DNA of 64,000 bases from Choanephora cucurbitarum. Lineage: Eukaryota > Mucoromycota > Mucoromycetes > Mucorales > Choanephoraceae. Made by a program: the position numbers and the translations under genes. The stretch covers positions 1-64,000 of the forward strand of contig JAIWNI010000065.1 of the NCBI GenBank assembly GCA_025331435.1. The letters run 5' to 3'. The notes beneath the pieces are model-generated. The model worked only from the letters and a program-made list of their open reading frames with translations, searched no databases and was not told where the DNA came from. This document shows, piece by piece, positions 34,169 to 46,469 of this stretch (its first letter is position 1; each line of letters begins with the position of its first letter).

Positions 34169-34342
34169 GTGAGAAATAAAAGTAGAAAGAAATTTTCTAT
34201 TTTCCCCACAAAGGCGCTTTGATGTTGCCCTTTTTTCTAGCCCAATTGATGTCATTTCTTTTTGTGTCTCAGATTTACTCATTTAATTAACTCTTTGTCT
34301 TCTTTTTTCTTCTTTTTTTTTTCTTGCAGAGAAAACAGTTAT

Positions 34343-36654
34343 ATGGCCGGTCCATCAAAAGGTTGTGACATTGTCAATAAAGAACATTTTTAACTATAGA
34401 CTAACTCTCTTGAAGGAATTCGTTTGAGTTTTCTGGCTCAAGCTGATCAGAGCAAGTATGAAATGCTATTTTCTCAAGTTGCAGGAGGAAACGATGTTTT
34501 AAGTGGTATGGTAGCATTAAAAGAAGCGAGATTGCATCCTTGAAACAATACCAACATACTATGTTTGTTGGCATCCATAGCATCTGCTGCTAAAGAAGTA
34601 CTTTCTCGGTCAAATATTGGTGATGACCACTTGGCTCATATCTGGTAAAGAATAACAGTCTATCATTTCTAGAAATTTATGCTAAAGTAATTGAAGGGAT
34701 CTATCCAATGTCACCAATCAGCCCCAACTTACTTTTCCAGAGTTTGCAACAGCCATGTATTTGACATCAATGAAGATGACAGGCGCTACTATACCTCCTC
34801 AACTACCACCTGAAGTCAAAGACGAAATACGTAATGCAGTAACTCTTATCCAGCGAAATAATCCCACATCACTTGTGCCACTTCAACAACAACAGCCTAC
34901 AGGTGCTACCTTCAACAGTGCTCCTCTTAATCAGCCTCAACCTACTTCACAGAGTTACATTGCTACTCAGCCTACAGGATATATCTCCACCATACCTACA
35001 GCAACTATGCCCACAGGTATGCTAAACAACAACATGGCTTTTGCAAACCGCATGATGCCTCATACACTCAATTACACTCCACCTGCTGGATTTGAAAGTC
35101 TTTCAAAGAACATCAAAATTCCTTGGGCTGTCACTGATGAAGAAAAGAAGCAGTACACAAAAATCTTTAAGGCATGGGATACTGACAAAAAAGGTACAAT
35201 TTCCGGAGAAAAGGCAAAAGAGATTTTTTCACAGTCAGGATTACCACAAAATGTGTTGATGCAGATATGGTAAACCACTAGCTATGTATCATTTTTATAT
35301 ATAGATAATAATCAATCTATACTATAGGAATTTGGCTGATCCAAACAACCAAGGCAAGCTGAATGTAGATGAATTTGCTGTAGCCATGCACTTGATCTAT
35401 CGTAAACTAAACGGTTATAATGTTCCTGAGACATTGCCTCCTGAGCTTGTGCCACCTTCCACTCGTGATTTGAATGAAAGTGTGGATATGCTGAAAAAGA
35501 CGATCTTGGAAGGCATTGCTAAAAAGAAAAACTTGGCCAACTTTAGTTCTTCACCCTCCTCAGCTTCTTCGCCTGATCTTTATTCTTCACCTCTTCAGAA
35601 ATCAACCAGTCTTGGTAGCAGCAGCAGCAACAAGCTTGTCAAGAAGAAACAGGAGGAAGACAAAGACACGGAAGTTGGTTATGTGTCTAGTGCTCGTCGT
35701 ATGGGTCCTGACAGAAACCGTCTTAGGGATGGTGCTCTCACTCCCTCCAGTTCATCTCCTAATTTGACTTCGTATGGCTACCGTGGCAAACAGACCCGTA
35801 TCTTTGATTTGCGCAAGGAGATTGAAGAGAGTAAAAAGCTGATCAAACAATATGAAGAGGAGGCAGTCCATCGAGTGGCTACACCTTACGATCAATTATC
35901 TGCACTAGAAAAGAAGGATATTGACAGCTTAAAAGATAGAATTCGCGAATTGCAGCGAGAGGTCTCTTCGTCAGGCAGCGAACTGGGCTATGATGCCTGG
36001 AATACTTATATCTCTCGAACAGCTGAATTATCCAATTTGGCAGATCAAGAGAAATCCTTAGAGCAAGAAATAGAGTACATGCTGGATGTGACACTCAAGA
36101 GTCTATTGACTCAAGTGAATGAAACTGAAGACGATCTGAGAGAAAAGAAAGTTCAGGCTGCTCAAGCTAAGCAAAAGAAAGCATCTGAAATTCCTACAGC
36201 AGACCCTGTACTTGATATTGTTGGCACAGGTCCTAATGGCGAAATTACTGAAAGCGACCGTATCAAAGCCAAGGCAAAGGCTCTAGTGGCTGCTCGTATG
36301 GGCAAGCTTACAGGAAAGCCTTCTTCTTCAGGAGCAAACAATCTAAAGGCTGAAATAGACAAGATAGATCAAGAGCGTGAAGAATTCAAGATTTATACTG
36401 AAAGTCTCTCTCAAGATTTGCATGAATTAGAAGAATCCTTAAAGACCATCAAGCTTGAGCTCAGCATGATTGGCCTGGACATTAGAAAGCAAGACTTTGA
36501 TCAAAAGAAGATTGAAGAAAGAGGTCGCTTTGAACATGGTGAAAATGTGGCTAATGATCTAAAGGAATTTATTCAGCAATTATCTTATGATGCTGCACTA
36601 GCAAAGGCTCCCGATGTGGATCCTTCATTCGAGTCAAGATTCCCTTCTTTTTAA
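34343..36654 (+). CDS. PAN1: Pan1-type EH-domain endocytic protein
   Basis: Five exons (34343-34361, 34416-34505, 34581-34644, 34697-35269, 35328-36654) give 690 aa. Pan1 is a scaffold of actin-driven endocytosis that binds NPF peptides. EH1 is assembled from four small exons (GIRLSFLAQADQSKYEMLF, AAKEVLSRSNIGDDHLAHIW, LTFPEFATAMYLT). EH2 (about residues 190-285) has a clear EF-hand loop (DTDKKGTISGEK) and PNNQGKLNVDEFAVAMHLI. The second half carries GKQTRIFDLRKEIEESKKLI and long coiled coils. Yeast Pan1 is about twice as long; the proline-rich, actin-binding C terminus is missing, so the protein ends shortly after the coiled coil. Exon 1 codes for only six and a third codons. Its stop overlaps that of the BAHD gene. 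Confidence 0.88.
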
Positions 36655-38125
36655 TACAAAATGTGTCTAGCATACTTCTTGATGTCAGGATCATCAATAA
36701 ACCGACTTATTGAATCCACGTCCATCTGTAACTGTACATCAAAGATGGGCTCCTTTGTGCGATCAGCTCTTCCAAACACAATAAAACACCCGTTTCCTCC
36801 AAATGTGATATAGCCTCTAGTTCGATCAGGACGCCCAAATCCAAAGTTAAGACGCCAAAATGGTAACATGGATACATCACTGGCTGTTGATTGAATAGGC
36901 GAGTTGGGTTGATATGTTAGGTAGTTTACAGTCATATCTTCATGTACGCTATAGAGTTTACTTAGACCATGAAATAAGGATGGTTTGATGTTTTTGAACA
37001 TATTGTGAAGCTTGAGTGCACTATTTGGCAAATCAGTCTGTCGAATCTCTGCTTGCGATGTAGTCAGTGTCTGAGAGACCATCCAGTTTCCAAAATATTG
37101 TTCAAGCTCTTTACGGTTCTTCATGATTGAACGACCGTTGACTGACATGATCATGCTGATTTTTGTGTCGTCAGAATCTACTTTTCGACATCGCGCGATT
37201 GCTCGCATCAGCATAGCAAACATCGCTTCTTTGGTAGAAAGCCAATGCTTGTTTTTGATCATGTGCTTTGAGTGAGCATCTTTCTTGCATTCATACAGAC
37301 CATCTGCATGAAATTCAAGAATAATGCTCTTTAATGGCATAGGCCCATTAGGTGTTGTTTTGGTGTATTTTTGTTGATCAGGATCCATGCGCAAGATGGC
37401 TGATTTTTCTTTGACAATACGATGATCCTTCTGATACTGTTCAATGACTTCGTTTGTGATGATAGTATCATGAGAGCAGCTAATCAGATCTCGCTTGAAA
37501 GTGGCATGAGTGAATTCACGGTTTCTGGTTGACTTGGCCCATGCATCCAGAAAGAGTGAAGTCGAATAGAAGTCAGCCACTTTATGAAGCATCATGATAC
37601 CCAATGCAACTCCACCATCCATGAAACGAGTCAATTGAATGGCAAGCAAAGGATCTTCTGCTGAGCAATAAAAATGAATGGGAAATAGGTTGTGATAGTC
37701 CATTTGATTTGGCAGGTAACCATGGCGTCGAAACTTTTCTAGATCGGCCGAGTATTCAGCTTCCTTAAAAAAAAAGTTAGTAAAATGATTAAGCCCAAAT
37801 GGATCTAAATGATCTGCCTTACTAGAAAAAGAACACCAGCATCACAGTTTTCTACTTCATCTCTTCCATTGCCAATATCCCTTAAGCGACCAGCTAAAGG
37901 ATAGTAATCGACCAAGGTCTTGGATAATGACTGAACAAGTGATGCTGTGTTCATAAAATTAGGTAGCTTTTCGTCATTAGGGTAGAATAATAATAAAGGT
38001 ATATACGATTTAAACATAACAATATCCCAATCTGATAAAGGTGTCAATCTTTTATGTGGTGGTGTAGGTGTCAAGGGCATCACCCATTTACGATTGGTCA
38101 CTTGAATACGTGATTGTGGAGCCAT
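36651..38125 (-). CDS. BAHD-family acyltransferase (HXXXD)
   Basis: Exons 37823-38125 and 36651-37763 give 471 aa. BAHD enzymes move an acyl group from acyl-CoA to an alcohol or amine. The catalytic HXXXD is HKVAD at about residues 161-165, inside GVALGIMMLHKVADFYS. The second family block, DFGWG in plants, appears as NFGFGRP near the C terminus. The N-terminal part has LSDWDIVMFKSYIPLLLFY and LVDYYPLAGRL, both typical. The acyl donor and acceptor cannot be inferred. An in-frame ATG at 38149 would add eight residues. The gene ends in a four-base overlap with PAN1 (TTAA read on both strands) and sits 119 bases downstream of the GDSL esterase on the same strand. Confidence 0.85.
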
Positions 38126-38244
38126 TTTTTTTAAAGAAGTGCCATACAATAGCTAGAAATGGAAAAGAAAAGAAAAAGAAAGAAAGAGAAACGAAGATGA
38201 ATTAAAGAGAAAGAAGAGAGAAAGAAAAGCAAGCAAAGTCATTT

Positions 38245-39254
38245 TTATTTTTCCGTGCTTGAATTAGTTTGTTTTAAAAGGGGAAATTGAAGGCGAGCCT
38301 CTTTCTCTTGCATGTTGATCAAATCTCTGAAATAAGGAATCTCTACTTCCAATTGGTCAGGATGGATTTCTTTGTAATGGCTCGCAATAACTGTCATAAT
38401 GGCCTCGTACAATGACTGATATCCGTTGGCATTCAAATGCAAACCATCGACAAAAAACTCGGAAAGATCACTGCCTTGTTTAACCTTGTCCATGATGATT
38501 GACCACAAATTAATTACGGGCACCTGTACCTCTTTACCAAGGCCAACAACACATTCAGCATATTCTTGAGCAAGATGGTTAAATCGATTGAGCTCCTCAC
38601 CTCTTTCCTTACAATGTTCAACCCATTGGACTTCATTGACAGGAGGAGGAGTAATTAGGATCAAGCGCATTTTTGGGTTATAAAAATCTGAGGCGGGATC
38701 CTTTACTAGATCAATCATGGTTTTTAAGTTAGACTTGTATCGATCCAATGGGACATGTTGACCTGTGATGGGCAAAGCAGCATCGTTGGCACCAAAGAAA
38801 ATGGTCATTAATTGAATAGAGCAACTCTCTTCAGTTTGAGCTTTTTTGGTAGGCAACAATTGACGTAAGATAGGTAATGACCAGTCAGTATTGTAACCTG
38901 AAAATCCTCGGTTAAGAACATCTGATTTACGAGCATAGACCTATTGTCCTCGCCAATTTTTTTTTAATTTCAATACACTTTTTAAAATTAATGAAAAGTT
39001 GAAACTTACGTTGGCTAAACTGGCACCATATCCTTTCAATTCTGGGTTAAAACTAAACTATTGTAAGCGTGTTAGGTAAGCTATTTAGAGTTAACAAACA
39101 ATGACTAGGTTATGTCTTGTTTTATTATTTACTTGTGTGATAGAATCCTATAGATGTTTATGGATTTGTTAGTCTATTTCGCTATACGAAAGAAGAAGTT
39201 CTATTTTCTTACACCAAAGAGTAATATTTGATTATAAGCGTGGGCAGAAGCCAT
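38245..39254 (-). CDS. IAH1: IAH1-type SGNH/GDSL esterase
   Basis: Exons 39213-39254, 39133-39147, 39010-39057 and 38245-38940 give 266 aa, close to isoamyl acetate-hydrolysing esterases. These cleave short acyl esters. Block I is ILLFGDSITQ; its catalytic Ser lies in a 15-base micro-exon coding DSITQ. Later come the Gly block (NRGFSGYNT), the Asn block (TIFFGANDAAL) and block V (FFVDGLHLNANGY) with the catalytic Asp and His. All four SGNH blocks are present and in order, so the enzyme should be active. It is transcribed in the same direction as the BAHD acyltransferase downstream. Confidence 0.92.
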
Positions 39255-39648
39255 AGTGGTAAAAGATAGAAAGAAAAAGAGAGAAAAAGGAGGAGAATAA
39301 AGTGAAAAAGCACTATAATTTAATACCAGTCGATTTTAACCTTTTTTCTTTCTCATGTAATACAAACGTTACTTTATCTAAAAGAAAATACCAAAAAAAG
39401 AAATATTTGTCAAAGTATATAATGGTGAGTGTTATTAAAATATACAGATTCAAGTATTAAACAGAGAAAGAAAGAAAAGTATACAAGCGTGTAAAAAGAA
39501 ATGATCTATTTTGTAGCATTGAAAATGTATACAGGATAATATTTGTAATTTTTTTTTTTTTTGGAAATTATGGCTGTTATTAATTTAGTCTATGGAGATA
39601 AAAGTTATGTTAGTCTGATAAGTCAAATAGAAGGCTCAAGGGTGATAC
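39255..39648. other. Spacer between IAH1-type gene and SET1 stop
   Basis: 394 bases, AT-rich. It should hold the promoter of the esterase gene and the 3' end of SET1. No gene is seen. Confidence 0.5.
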
Positions 39649-42600
39649 TTACGTTCCCTTGCAGTACTTACTACCACAAAGACAAGGTATCTTATCCGCT
39701 TCGATAGGAAATTTATAATCATAGGTAATTTCTTCACCTGGCTCTATATCTCGATTAGCATAGATGACAATTTTCTTTTGCTTATCTACAGTGATGATTT
39801 TTGCACTACAATTAGGCTATAACAAAAAAAAACATTAAGGTAAGGACACAGTCATCAATAACAAAGAAGAGAAAACTTACTGCACAACAATGGTTGATAA
39901 ACCGAGCAACATTACCACACTTGGTAGCATCAATCACGGTATCATCATCCACACGAAATAAATAACTACTGCCTATACCACATCGCTCATATTTCTTTTC
40001 GCGTTCTTCAGCTACTTGCTGACGAATCATTTCACCTACGTATTCAATCACCATATCGTTTGCATCAATATGTTCTTCCGCATAAAGACCCCAATCATGA
40101 ATAGGCGATTTAGCAAATCGAAGTTGCTTCTTACGACTTTTGAGTTGATTGAACTTGAGAATATCAGAATCAATCGTCTTTTTCTGCATTTCCATACCCA
40201 TGACAATACGACGATTGTTGACACGCGTAGCTCGAGATGAAATACGTGTTGCGTCTGAAGGGATGTCGATGACTGCTGTGTTCCTTGGAAGGTAAGTAGC
40301 TTTCATAGCATCGGGTATCTTGTAATATCCTCTGGCACGAGCACAGCCTCCTTTTATCACATTAGTTACTGGTTCTAATGATTAGGCAAAAACAAAAATA
40401 ACATCAGCATAAGAAACATCACTCTTTGTTTTTCAAATTACCTGTGAGTGGAATGCCTGCTCTTTCTAGTAAGAAAGCTCTTAAGAACCAATAATCCTCA
40501 GGATCATCAATTTGCTCAAATGGATCAAATTCTGGAGGCTCACCACCGTCTTGACTCAGTTCTTTTAGTTCCTCAGAATCAGACTCATCAGAAGCAAGCA
40601 ATGCTCTTTCAATAGCTTCTTGATCTATTTCCTCTTCTTCTTCTCTATCTTCTTCCTCTTCTCCCACAATGCTACTATTGCTACTGCCACTACTGAGATC
40701 CTTGGACAAGTCTTCTTCAATGATTTCATAGACGCGTTCCGGCATTGGAGGTTTGACTGGCTTGACTTTCTTTTTCTTTTGGATTGCCTGCTGCTGCTTC
40801 TTTTGTTTTTTGGGTATGTTGTAGCTGCTGAATTCATCATAATCATCATCCATGTCGTCCTCGTCTTCATAAGACAGTGTCTTTTTTAGTTTCTTACTTG
40901 GCTTCTTCAAGCCACTGCCTACAGCAGAAGACTTGCGTTTGCGTTGAATAGGACTCTCTTGCAAATCGTGTTCCACGAAATCATCGCGATCAGATTCACT
41001 GCCTGCTAATTCACTTTGACTTTCGTTCTGTTGCTGTTGCTGTAGTTGTTTTAAGAAAGCATCATGCTCGTCCACGCTGCTACCATCATCACTTAGATAA
41101 TCACGGAGTCGTCTTGGACGGCTGTCGTCAATTCTAGGTGAAGGAGAATCTTTCTCCATAGCATCTTCATCATCTGAACGATACTCTCCCTCTTCTGAGC
41201 TTGAAAACATTTTCTCATCTAGAGCCACTGCAGTTTCTTCATCTTGTTGTTGATTTGCTGGTAGATCAGTAAATTCCTTTCTATTCCAATCCCTATCAGC
41301 AATATGTGTTGACTTGAATCGCCGTCGCTCTTGTCTACTTTGTTCCATCTCTTCCTCGCTTTCGTCCATACCCTCTCCTTCTTCCTCTTCCTCTTCATCA
41401 TCTTCAGAATCATTAATGAGAGATAAACGTCGGCGATATTGGATTGTCTTCTTCTTTTTGAATCGAGGCAATTTACTTGTATTCAGGATCGATTGAATCA
41501 CTTGAGTCTTTGGCAAATCCTTCTCTTCAGTCAAAACTGCTGTTGCTGATGTATCTATTTGAATCTTTCTACTGGATCGAGCTGTCTTTAAAAAGTCATG
41601 AATAGAAGGTCCTGCTATACGGTTCTTGAGATCCTTAAGAAAAACATCAACCAATTCATTGAGAAACAGATCATGCGCAGTGACAGGTATTGGTGTATGC
41701 TCATCAACTCCATTTACGGTTGTTTGAGTTGGTTCCTCTTGGGCAGGCGTGTCTATTGATTCTGTTTCTGCGCTTATTGAAGGTGTATCTATGATGGTGG
41801 TTGCTGTACTTGGTTTGTCTAAATTACTACTATTATTATTAACATGGTTGGTACTATTATTTACAGACGGGTGGCGTAGAGTGATAAGAAGCTTGTATCC
41901 CATCAATTGTTGATCATTGGTTGCATCCAGTGCTTTCTTTGCTATTGTCAATGAGTCAAACACAATTAACCAGTCAGCTTCATCGTGATAGATGTCAATG
42001 TAGTTGTAATAATAAAACATCTTTTTCAGATCCTCAAGGACACCTCGAACGAACGGCAAGCATTTCCTTGAAATGGCCAAGATAGGCTTTGATGATGACG
42101 GTATAGCTGAGGATGAAGATCGTCTACTGTCTTCATATAATGGTCGATTCTCCCAATAATCACTGTGTTTTCTTCTACCACGCCACTCTGATTCATAATA
42201 ACTGTCTCTTCTCTCCAAACTCCTGCTTCGACTTCTACTTCGACTCTTGTATCTTATTGAATCATGAGAACTCATGCTTGGGCTACGTGTCCAACGCGAA
42301 GAGTAATGATGAGGCGATTCAGCTCGATGACTATTGGATGTATATTGGCTGTAATGACGAGATGAAGAATAGCGTGAAGAAGGTGGTGGAGGTGGATAAT
42401 GATGACCATAATGATGATGAGGAGGAGGATGATGATATCTAGAGGATGGTCGTTCGTCCCTGTACTTATAGTCGTCATGGTAACCGTTGCTACTGCTTCT
42501 ACCATTATAATTTGAAGATCGGTGGTAATCTTCACGAGGCGAGTATCGAGAATAACGACGAGAATCATGGCTGTATCTATCCCATTCGTTCAATTCATTA

Positions 42601-43650
42601 CTACCACCAGGGTATTCATGTCGACTAGTTCTAGAGTGAGTGTTTATAGGTGTTGCTGATCGATGTGGTGATGCTGCCGCTGTTGCTGTTGCTGGTGGTG
42701 CATTTGAAGATGAAGATGAGATTGGTGTTGATGGTCCATGTCTATTTGAAGATCCTTTCTTTGTATCATTATCAGCATCTGCTATAGCTAGTTTCAGCTT
42801 GTCACCTTATAAAAAGCATAAATAACCCAAATCGAAAATTTGCCTTATTGCTTCTTTTACCTGTTGGATCAAAGCATACTTTGACATGTTCTGCTGCTCC
42901 CATTTGCCGCCCATTACCCTTTTCAACTGCAAGACAGGCTGATGCATGTCCATCACTCAATTCATCAGAGGCAAATGAGATATGTGCAATACCCAACGAA
43001 CCTCCTGTAGTAGGACATTTGACAATTTCAACACTGGCCACTTGTCCATAGACTGAGAAATAGGTCATGATTTGCGCTTCAGTCATCAATGGCGATAGGC
43101 GAGATGCAAGTACTGTAGTAGGTGGTTTTGGCCCTACTGAGTTGTCATCAAACTTTTCATAAACGTTAGTCAACAATGCATAATATTGCATTTGTCAGAA
43201 TTAAGGCTCTTTACCTTATAAGTAACGACAGAAAAATGCTTCTTGTACAATAACCGATGCTTTGAAAAGCCTCTTTCATATGTTTGTTTGTCTACTCGAG
43301 GATCTCGGGGGCCAATTGCGATTGCTGCCTATGTGTATTATCATGCAAGATAGAAAACAAGGGAGAGGACGTGTTAATCAATACTCTCTATTTATACAAC
43401 ACCACCATTCAACATTGTCTCTATACTATTTCTTAGTGAACATTACCTGTTCATCTTCATATTGATACTGTGCTTGACTGCTTGTCCTTAAACCTTGAGT
43501 ATCTAGCTCTGGGTCATATATACACTTATAGTTGCGAGGACCCTTCCCTGTTGTATTTGAAGACCTTTAATCAAGAAATAGACTGGGTTAGCATGAGTGT
43601 TTCTCTGTCTTGTTGTTTTCAAGTATGCTTATTTACCATTTTGAATCCAT
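39649..43650 (-). CDS. SET1: Set1-type histone H3 lysine-4 methyltransferase
   Basis: Catalytic subunit of COMPASS, which methylates H3K4 at active promoters. From the start at 43650 a 14-base first exon (MDSK + W split) leads to [14 protein letters not shown] and [18 protein letters not shown], a region seen before the RRM in Set1 proteins. Then comes an RRM ([33 protein letters not shown]). A long disordered stretch is rich in Ser, Tyr, Arg and His, with an RS run (SRSRSRSRS) and acidic blocks. The C-terminal SET domain has [26 protein letters not shown], the FINHCCAPNC cofactor-pocket motif rebuilt across an intron near 39818-39880, and a post-[14 protein letters not shown] just before TAA 39649-39651. 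At least seven exons; inner borders are approximate and the length is about 1,100 aa. The usual last residues after the post-SET motif are very short here. Confidence 0.92.
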
Positions 43651-45049
43651 GGAGAGATCCAAGAACGATGGTTATTTGTCAAGTGTGTAAGAAAGAAAAA
43701 AAGAGAGAAAAAGAAACTATAAGGAAAAACAAAAAAAGGCGCACGCACATTATCCACATTGAAATTTAAAAGGGGGTCCTATTCTGACCAATAAAAGTCA
43801 CATTTACCTTATTTTATCTGAATTTGCCTCTAAATGACTATGCTTGTTAGCTATACATATGTTTATCTAATAATACAAAACAATACGAAATAGAGTCTCT
43901 GGTATATTGTATCGAGTAAGCTTACAAAGAAATGGCAATGAATGGTTGTAGATGTAAAGGCAAGAGAAGAAGAATAAGTTTTTAACAAATTAGCTACGCT
44001 TTAAATCAATTTGATAGCTTTTGAATTTGATTGGTTAATGGTTATAGGATTTTTTGATGATTAGAAGAGATATTTGTCACACCTTTGCCAAAGCCAACCT
44101 ATTTTGGCAGAATGGGAGAAGGGAGCAGGAGGGAAGCATCAAAAAAATGTAGTCAAACAAGCGGTTTTACGCATTTACATTATCATTCATTTGAGAAAGG
44201 TAAGGAACTGATATAAGCAGGAAATATATATCAAGTACAGGATTGAATGTGTAGTTAGTATCTTTCTGTCTTGAAATACACAATAGTTTGTGGAACACTG
44301 TTCAAAGAAAATTGCATATGTCAATGCTGTCTACACTCTGTCTGAAGATAACGCAAAAAAAAGGAAGCTTTATTTAGAAGGAAACTTTTTGTCTCTTTAA
44401 CTTGCATGATTTTCTTAACCAAGTTGTCGAATACGGAGGGGAGGGGGACATACACTATTCTTCGAAATAGACTGCACACTTATAGAAAAAGATTGTTTGT
44501 ATAGTCCGGGTAAGGCTGCTGTATCTAAGAAACTACTCAGCAAGTTACAAGCAATACAATTTGCTCTTCACATTCAATAAATTTTGCCATTACTGTTGTT
44601 ATATGTAATTGCTGTCGCTTATATAGACTTCAGTACCTATTACAATATATAGCTTTCTGCTTTCCGAGACTTTGCTTTTTCTACTGTAATTTGAAACTAT
44701 CAAATGTTTAAGCAAAAAAAAACATCTATAAAACATCGAGACTCTCTTGTACTAGAGGATTTGAGAAGGCCACGAGTTTCTCTTTGTATTCTGCGCCTGT
44801 TGTTCAACGAAAGTTTAGAGTAAATAAGGTCTTTTGGAAGAAATTACAAGAAGAGTCTTTAAATGAAAGGCTATAACAAAAAAACCATACGCCCAAAAAA
44901 GTGTCAATTTGTTCAGGTGATTAACAAATTATAATATAAAAATAACAGAAATTACGGATCGTAAAAAACAGTCACTGCTTATAAAAATGAATAAAAGTAG
45001 ATGATCCTAAAAACAGTCAACTGTCAATTAATTACCATGTAAGGCTTTC
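43651..45049. other. Intergenic, 1.4 kb, no gene recognised
   Basis: Upstream of SET1. AT-rich, with a short G-rich patch at 44436-44450. No coding domain, tRNA or repeat family is recognised. Confidence 0.5.
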
Positions 45050-45412
45050 ATGCCTAATTCAATTCAAGCTGAAGTTGCAACAGGTCCTCACAAAGGTACG
45101 TCTTTCATCATCCCCAGAATCAACATCCATACAACCATTGAGCAAGTTGGTGTTGAATTTAAACGGTGTCAGTTTCCAATCCGTCTAGCTTTTGCCATGA
45201 CTATCAATAAGCCTCAAGGCCAAACTTTGGATTCAGTAGGTCTATACCTACCTGATCATGTCTTCACACACGGTCAACTCTATGTTGCTCTCTCTCGAGT
45301 AAAAAGACCAGAAGACATCAAAATCCTAATCACTGCACCTACATCAACTCCGGCCTTTGGAGAAGGAAAATATACGTCAAATATTGTCTATACTGAAATC
45401 TTTCGCAACTAA
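45050..45412 (+). pseudogene. C-terminal fragment of a Helitron/PIF1-type helicase
   Basis: 120 codons ending at TAA. The fragment carries the last helicase motifs of PIF1-like SF1B enzymes: FPIRLAFAMTINKPQGQTLD and HGQLYVALSRV, preceded by the HKGTSFIIPRI pattern usual in Helitron proteins. The ATPase Walker motifs, Rep domain and everything upstream are absent within the window, so this is a stranded 3' end and not a working helicase. The frame itself is clean, without internal stops. I see no adjoining gene that would supply the rest. A GCGAAG-word block follows 280 bases downstream. Confidence 0.75.
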
Positions 45413-45689
45413 CACTATTACAATCCTTTAATTTCTATATGCCTATATCTTCTAAACCTTTTACCATGCCTCATGCAATTCTTAAAATTTTCTCTATGCA
45501 CTATACGATATGTAAAATACTATGCCCAATAAATTCATTATGCCATCTATGAATAGACATTTGATTCAACATTATATCTCAATGTCGTTCTACACTAAAT
45601 TCTTAAAGGCACTAAAAGGCTAACTGAAATTCATATTAAGAAGCTCAATCCATCATCGAAAGATAAGCTCCAATTTTAAAAGCTGCCTC

Positions 45690-45960
45690 GGGACCCGTGT
45701 TTTTTTTCACCAAAGCAAAGGGTTAAAATACACGAAGCGCAGCGTAGGGGCTATTTTATACCGTCGCGAAGGTCAAAAAAAATTTGGGTGGGGCCCACAC
45801 ATTGTCATGCTATTCGGATTAGCCAAAACAGCCCACTGCGAAGTGCAAGCCGGTTTCAACAGCGAAGCGGGCAAACCTTAGTGAAGGTCGATAAAATTTA
45901 CCATAGCGCAGCGAAGGTCAAAATTTTGTCACCGCAATGGCGGTTTGACTTGAAACAGGC
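45690..45960. repeat. GC-richer block of GCGAAG-type words
   Basis: About 270 bases clearly richer in G and C than their surroundings. Related words recur: CGAAGCGCAGCG, GTCGCGAAGG, CTGCGAAGTG, CAGCGAAGCGG, TAGTGAAGG and GCGCAGCGAAGG. Short palindromes include GGGGCCCA and CACT-GCGA-AGTG, which can fold with a GCGA loop. The position after a Helitron helicase tail makes a degenerate element end plausible. Not every repeat unit is identical, and no clear CTRR end is visible. Confidence 0.5.
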
Positions 45961-46088
45961 TTGTAACTCATTAAAAATGTGTATTCGTATATAGATGCTT
46001 TCATCTTATGTCAGTCAGATATCAACATTGTAATCGAAAATGTGGGGTTATTATCCAGGAGGAATCCTGAAAGCAGTTGCAGACTTTT

Positions 46089-46469
46089 TCAGACCCTGTG
46101 TTCTGAATTCAGTTGGACCAGAGAGGCTTCAAAGGATATTTCGTAAACTTCATGTACTTCATCATGACAGGGTTGAGCTTCAGCATTTGTTCTTTGAGTA
46201 CAACAGATAAAACGGAATTTCTCAGTATTTCTTAGACTTATCACCTGAGAATTTTTCTTCAGAAAAGAACGCCAAATTCCATAGGTTTGACTGTACGAAG
46301 AGATAGCACTATCAAGCATCAGTGTCATCAAAAGCACTGTCATATCTAAGGCATTCTTTTGAGAAAATGCGGGAAGCATACTTCGACTGAGGACGTCAAA
46401 CAACAATCGCTTTTTTTTTTCATTGACACCATAAAGGACGACCAGTCTTTCTAAACAATGCAAATACAA
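46089..46469 (-). CDS. Unknown 126-codon frame, probably a fragment
   Basis: Open frame with ordinary coding composition (LERLVVLYGVNEKKKRLLFDVLSRSML...), but no family I can name. The T-rich stretch before its start lacks a convincing upstream exon. It lies beside the Helitron relic and the GCGAAG block, so a transposon-derived fragment is possible. Low confidence that it is a gene. Confidence 0.25.
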   Translation of the reverse strand: MYLHCLERLVVLYGVNEKKKRLLFDVLSRSMLPAFSQKNALDMTVLLMTLMLDSAISSYSQTYGIWRSFLKKNSQVISLRNTEKFRFICCTQRTNAEAQPCHDEVHEVYEISFEASLVQLNSEHRV

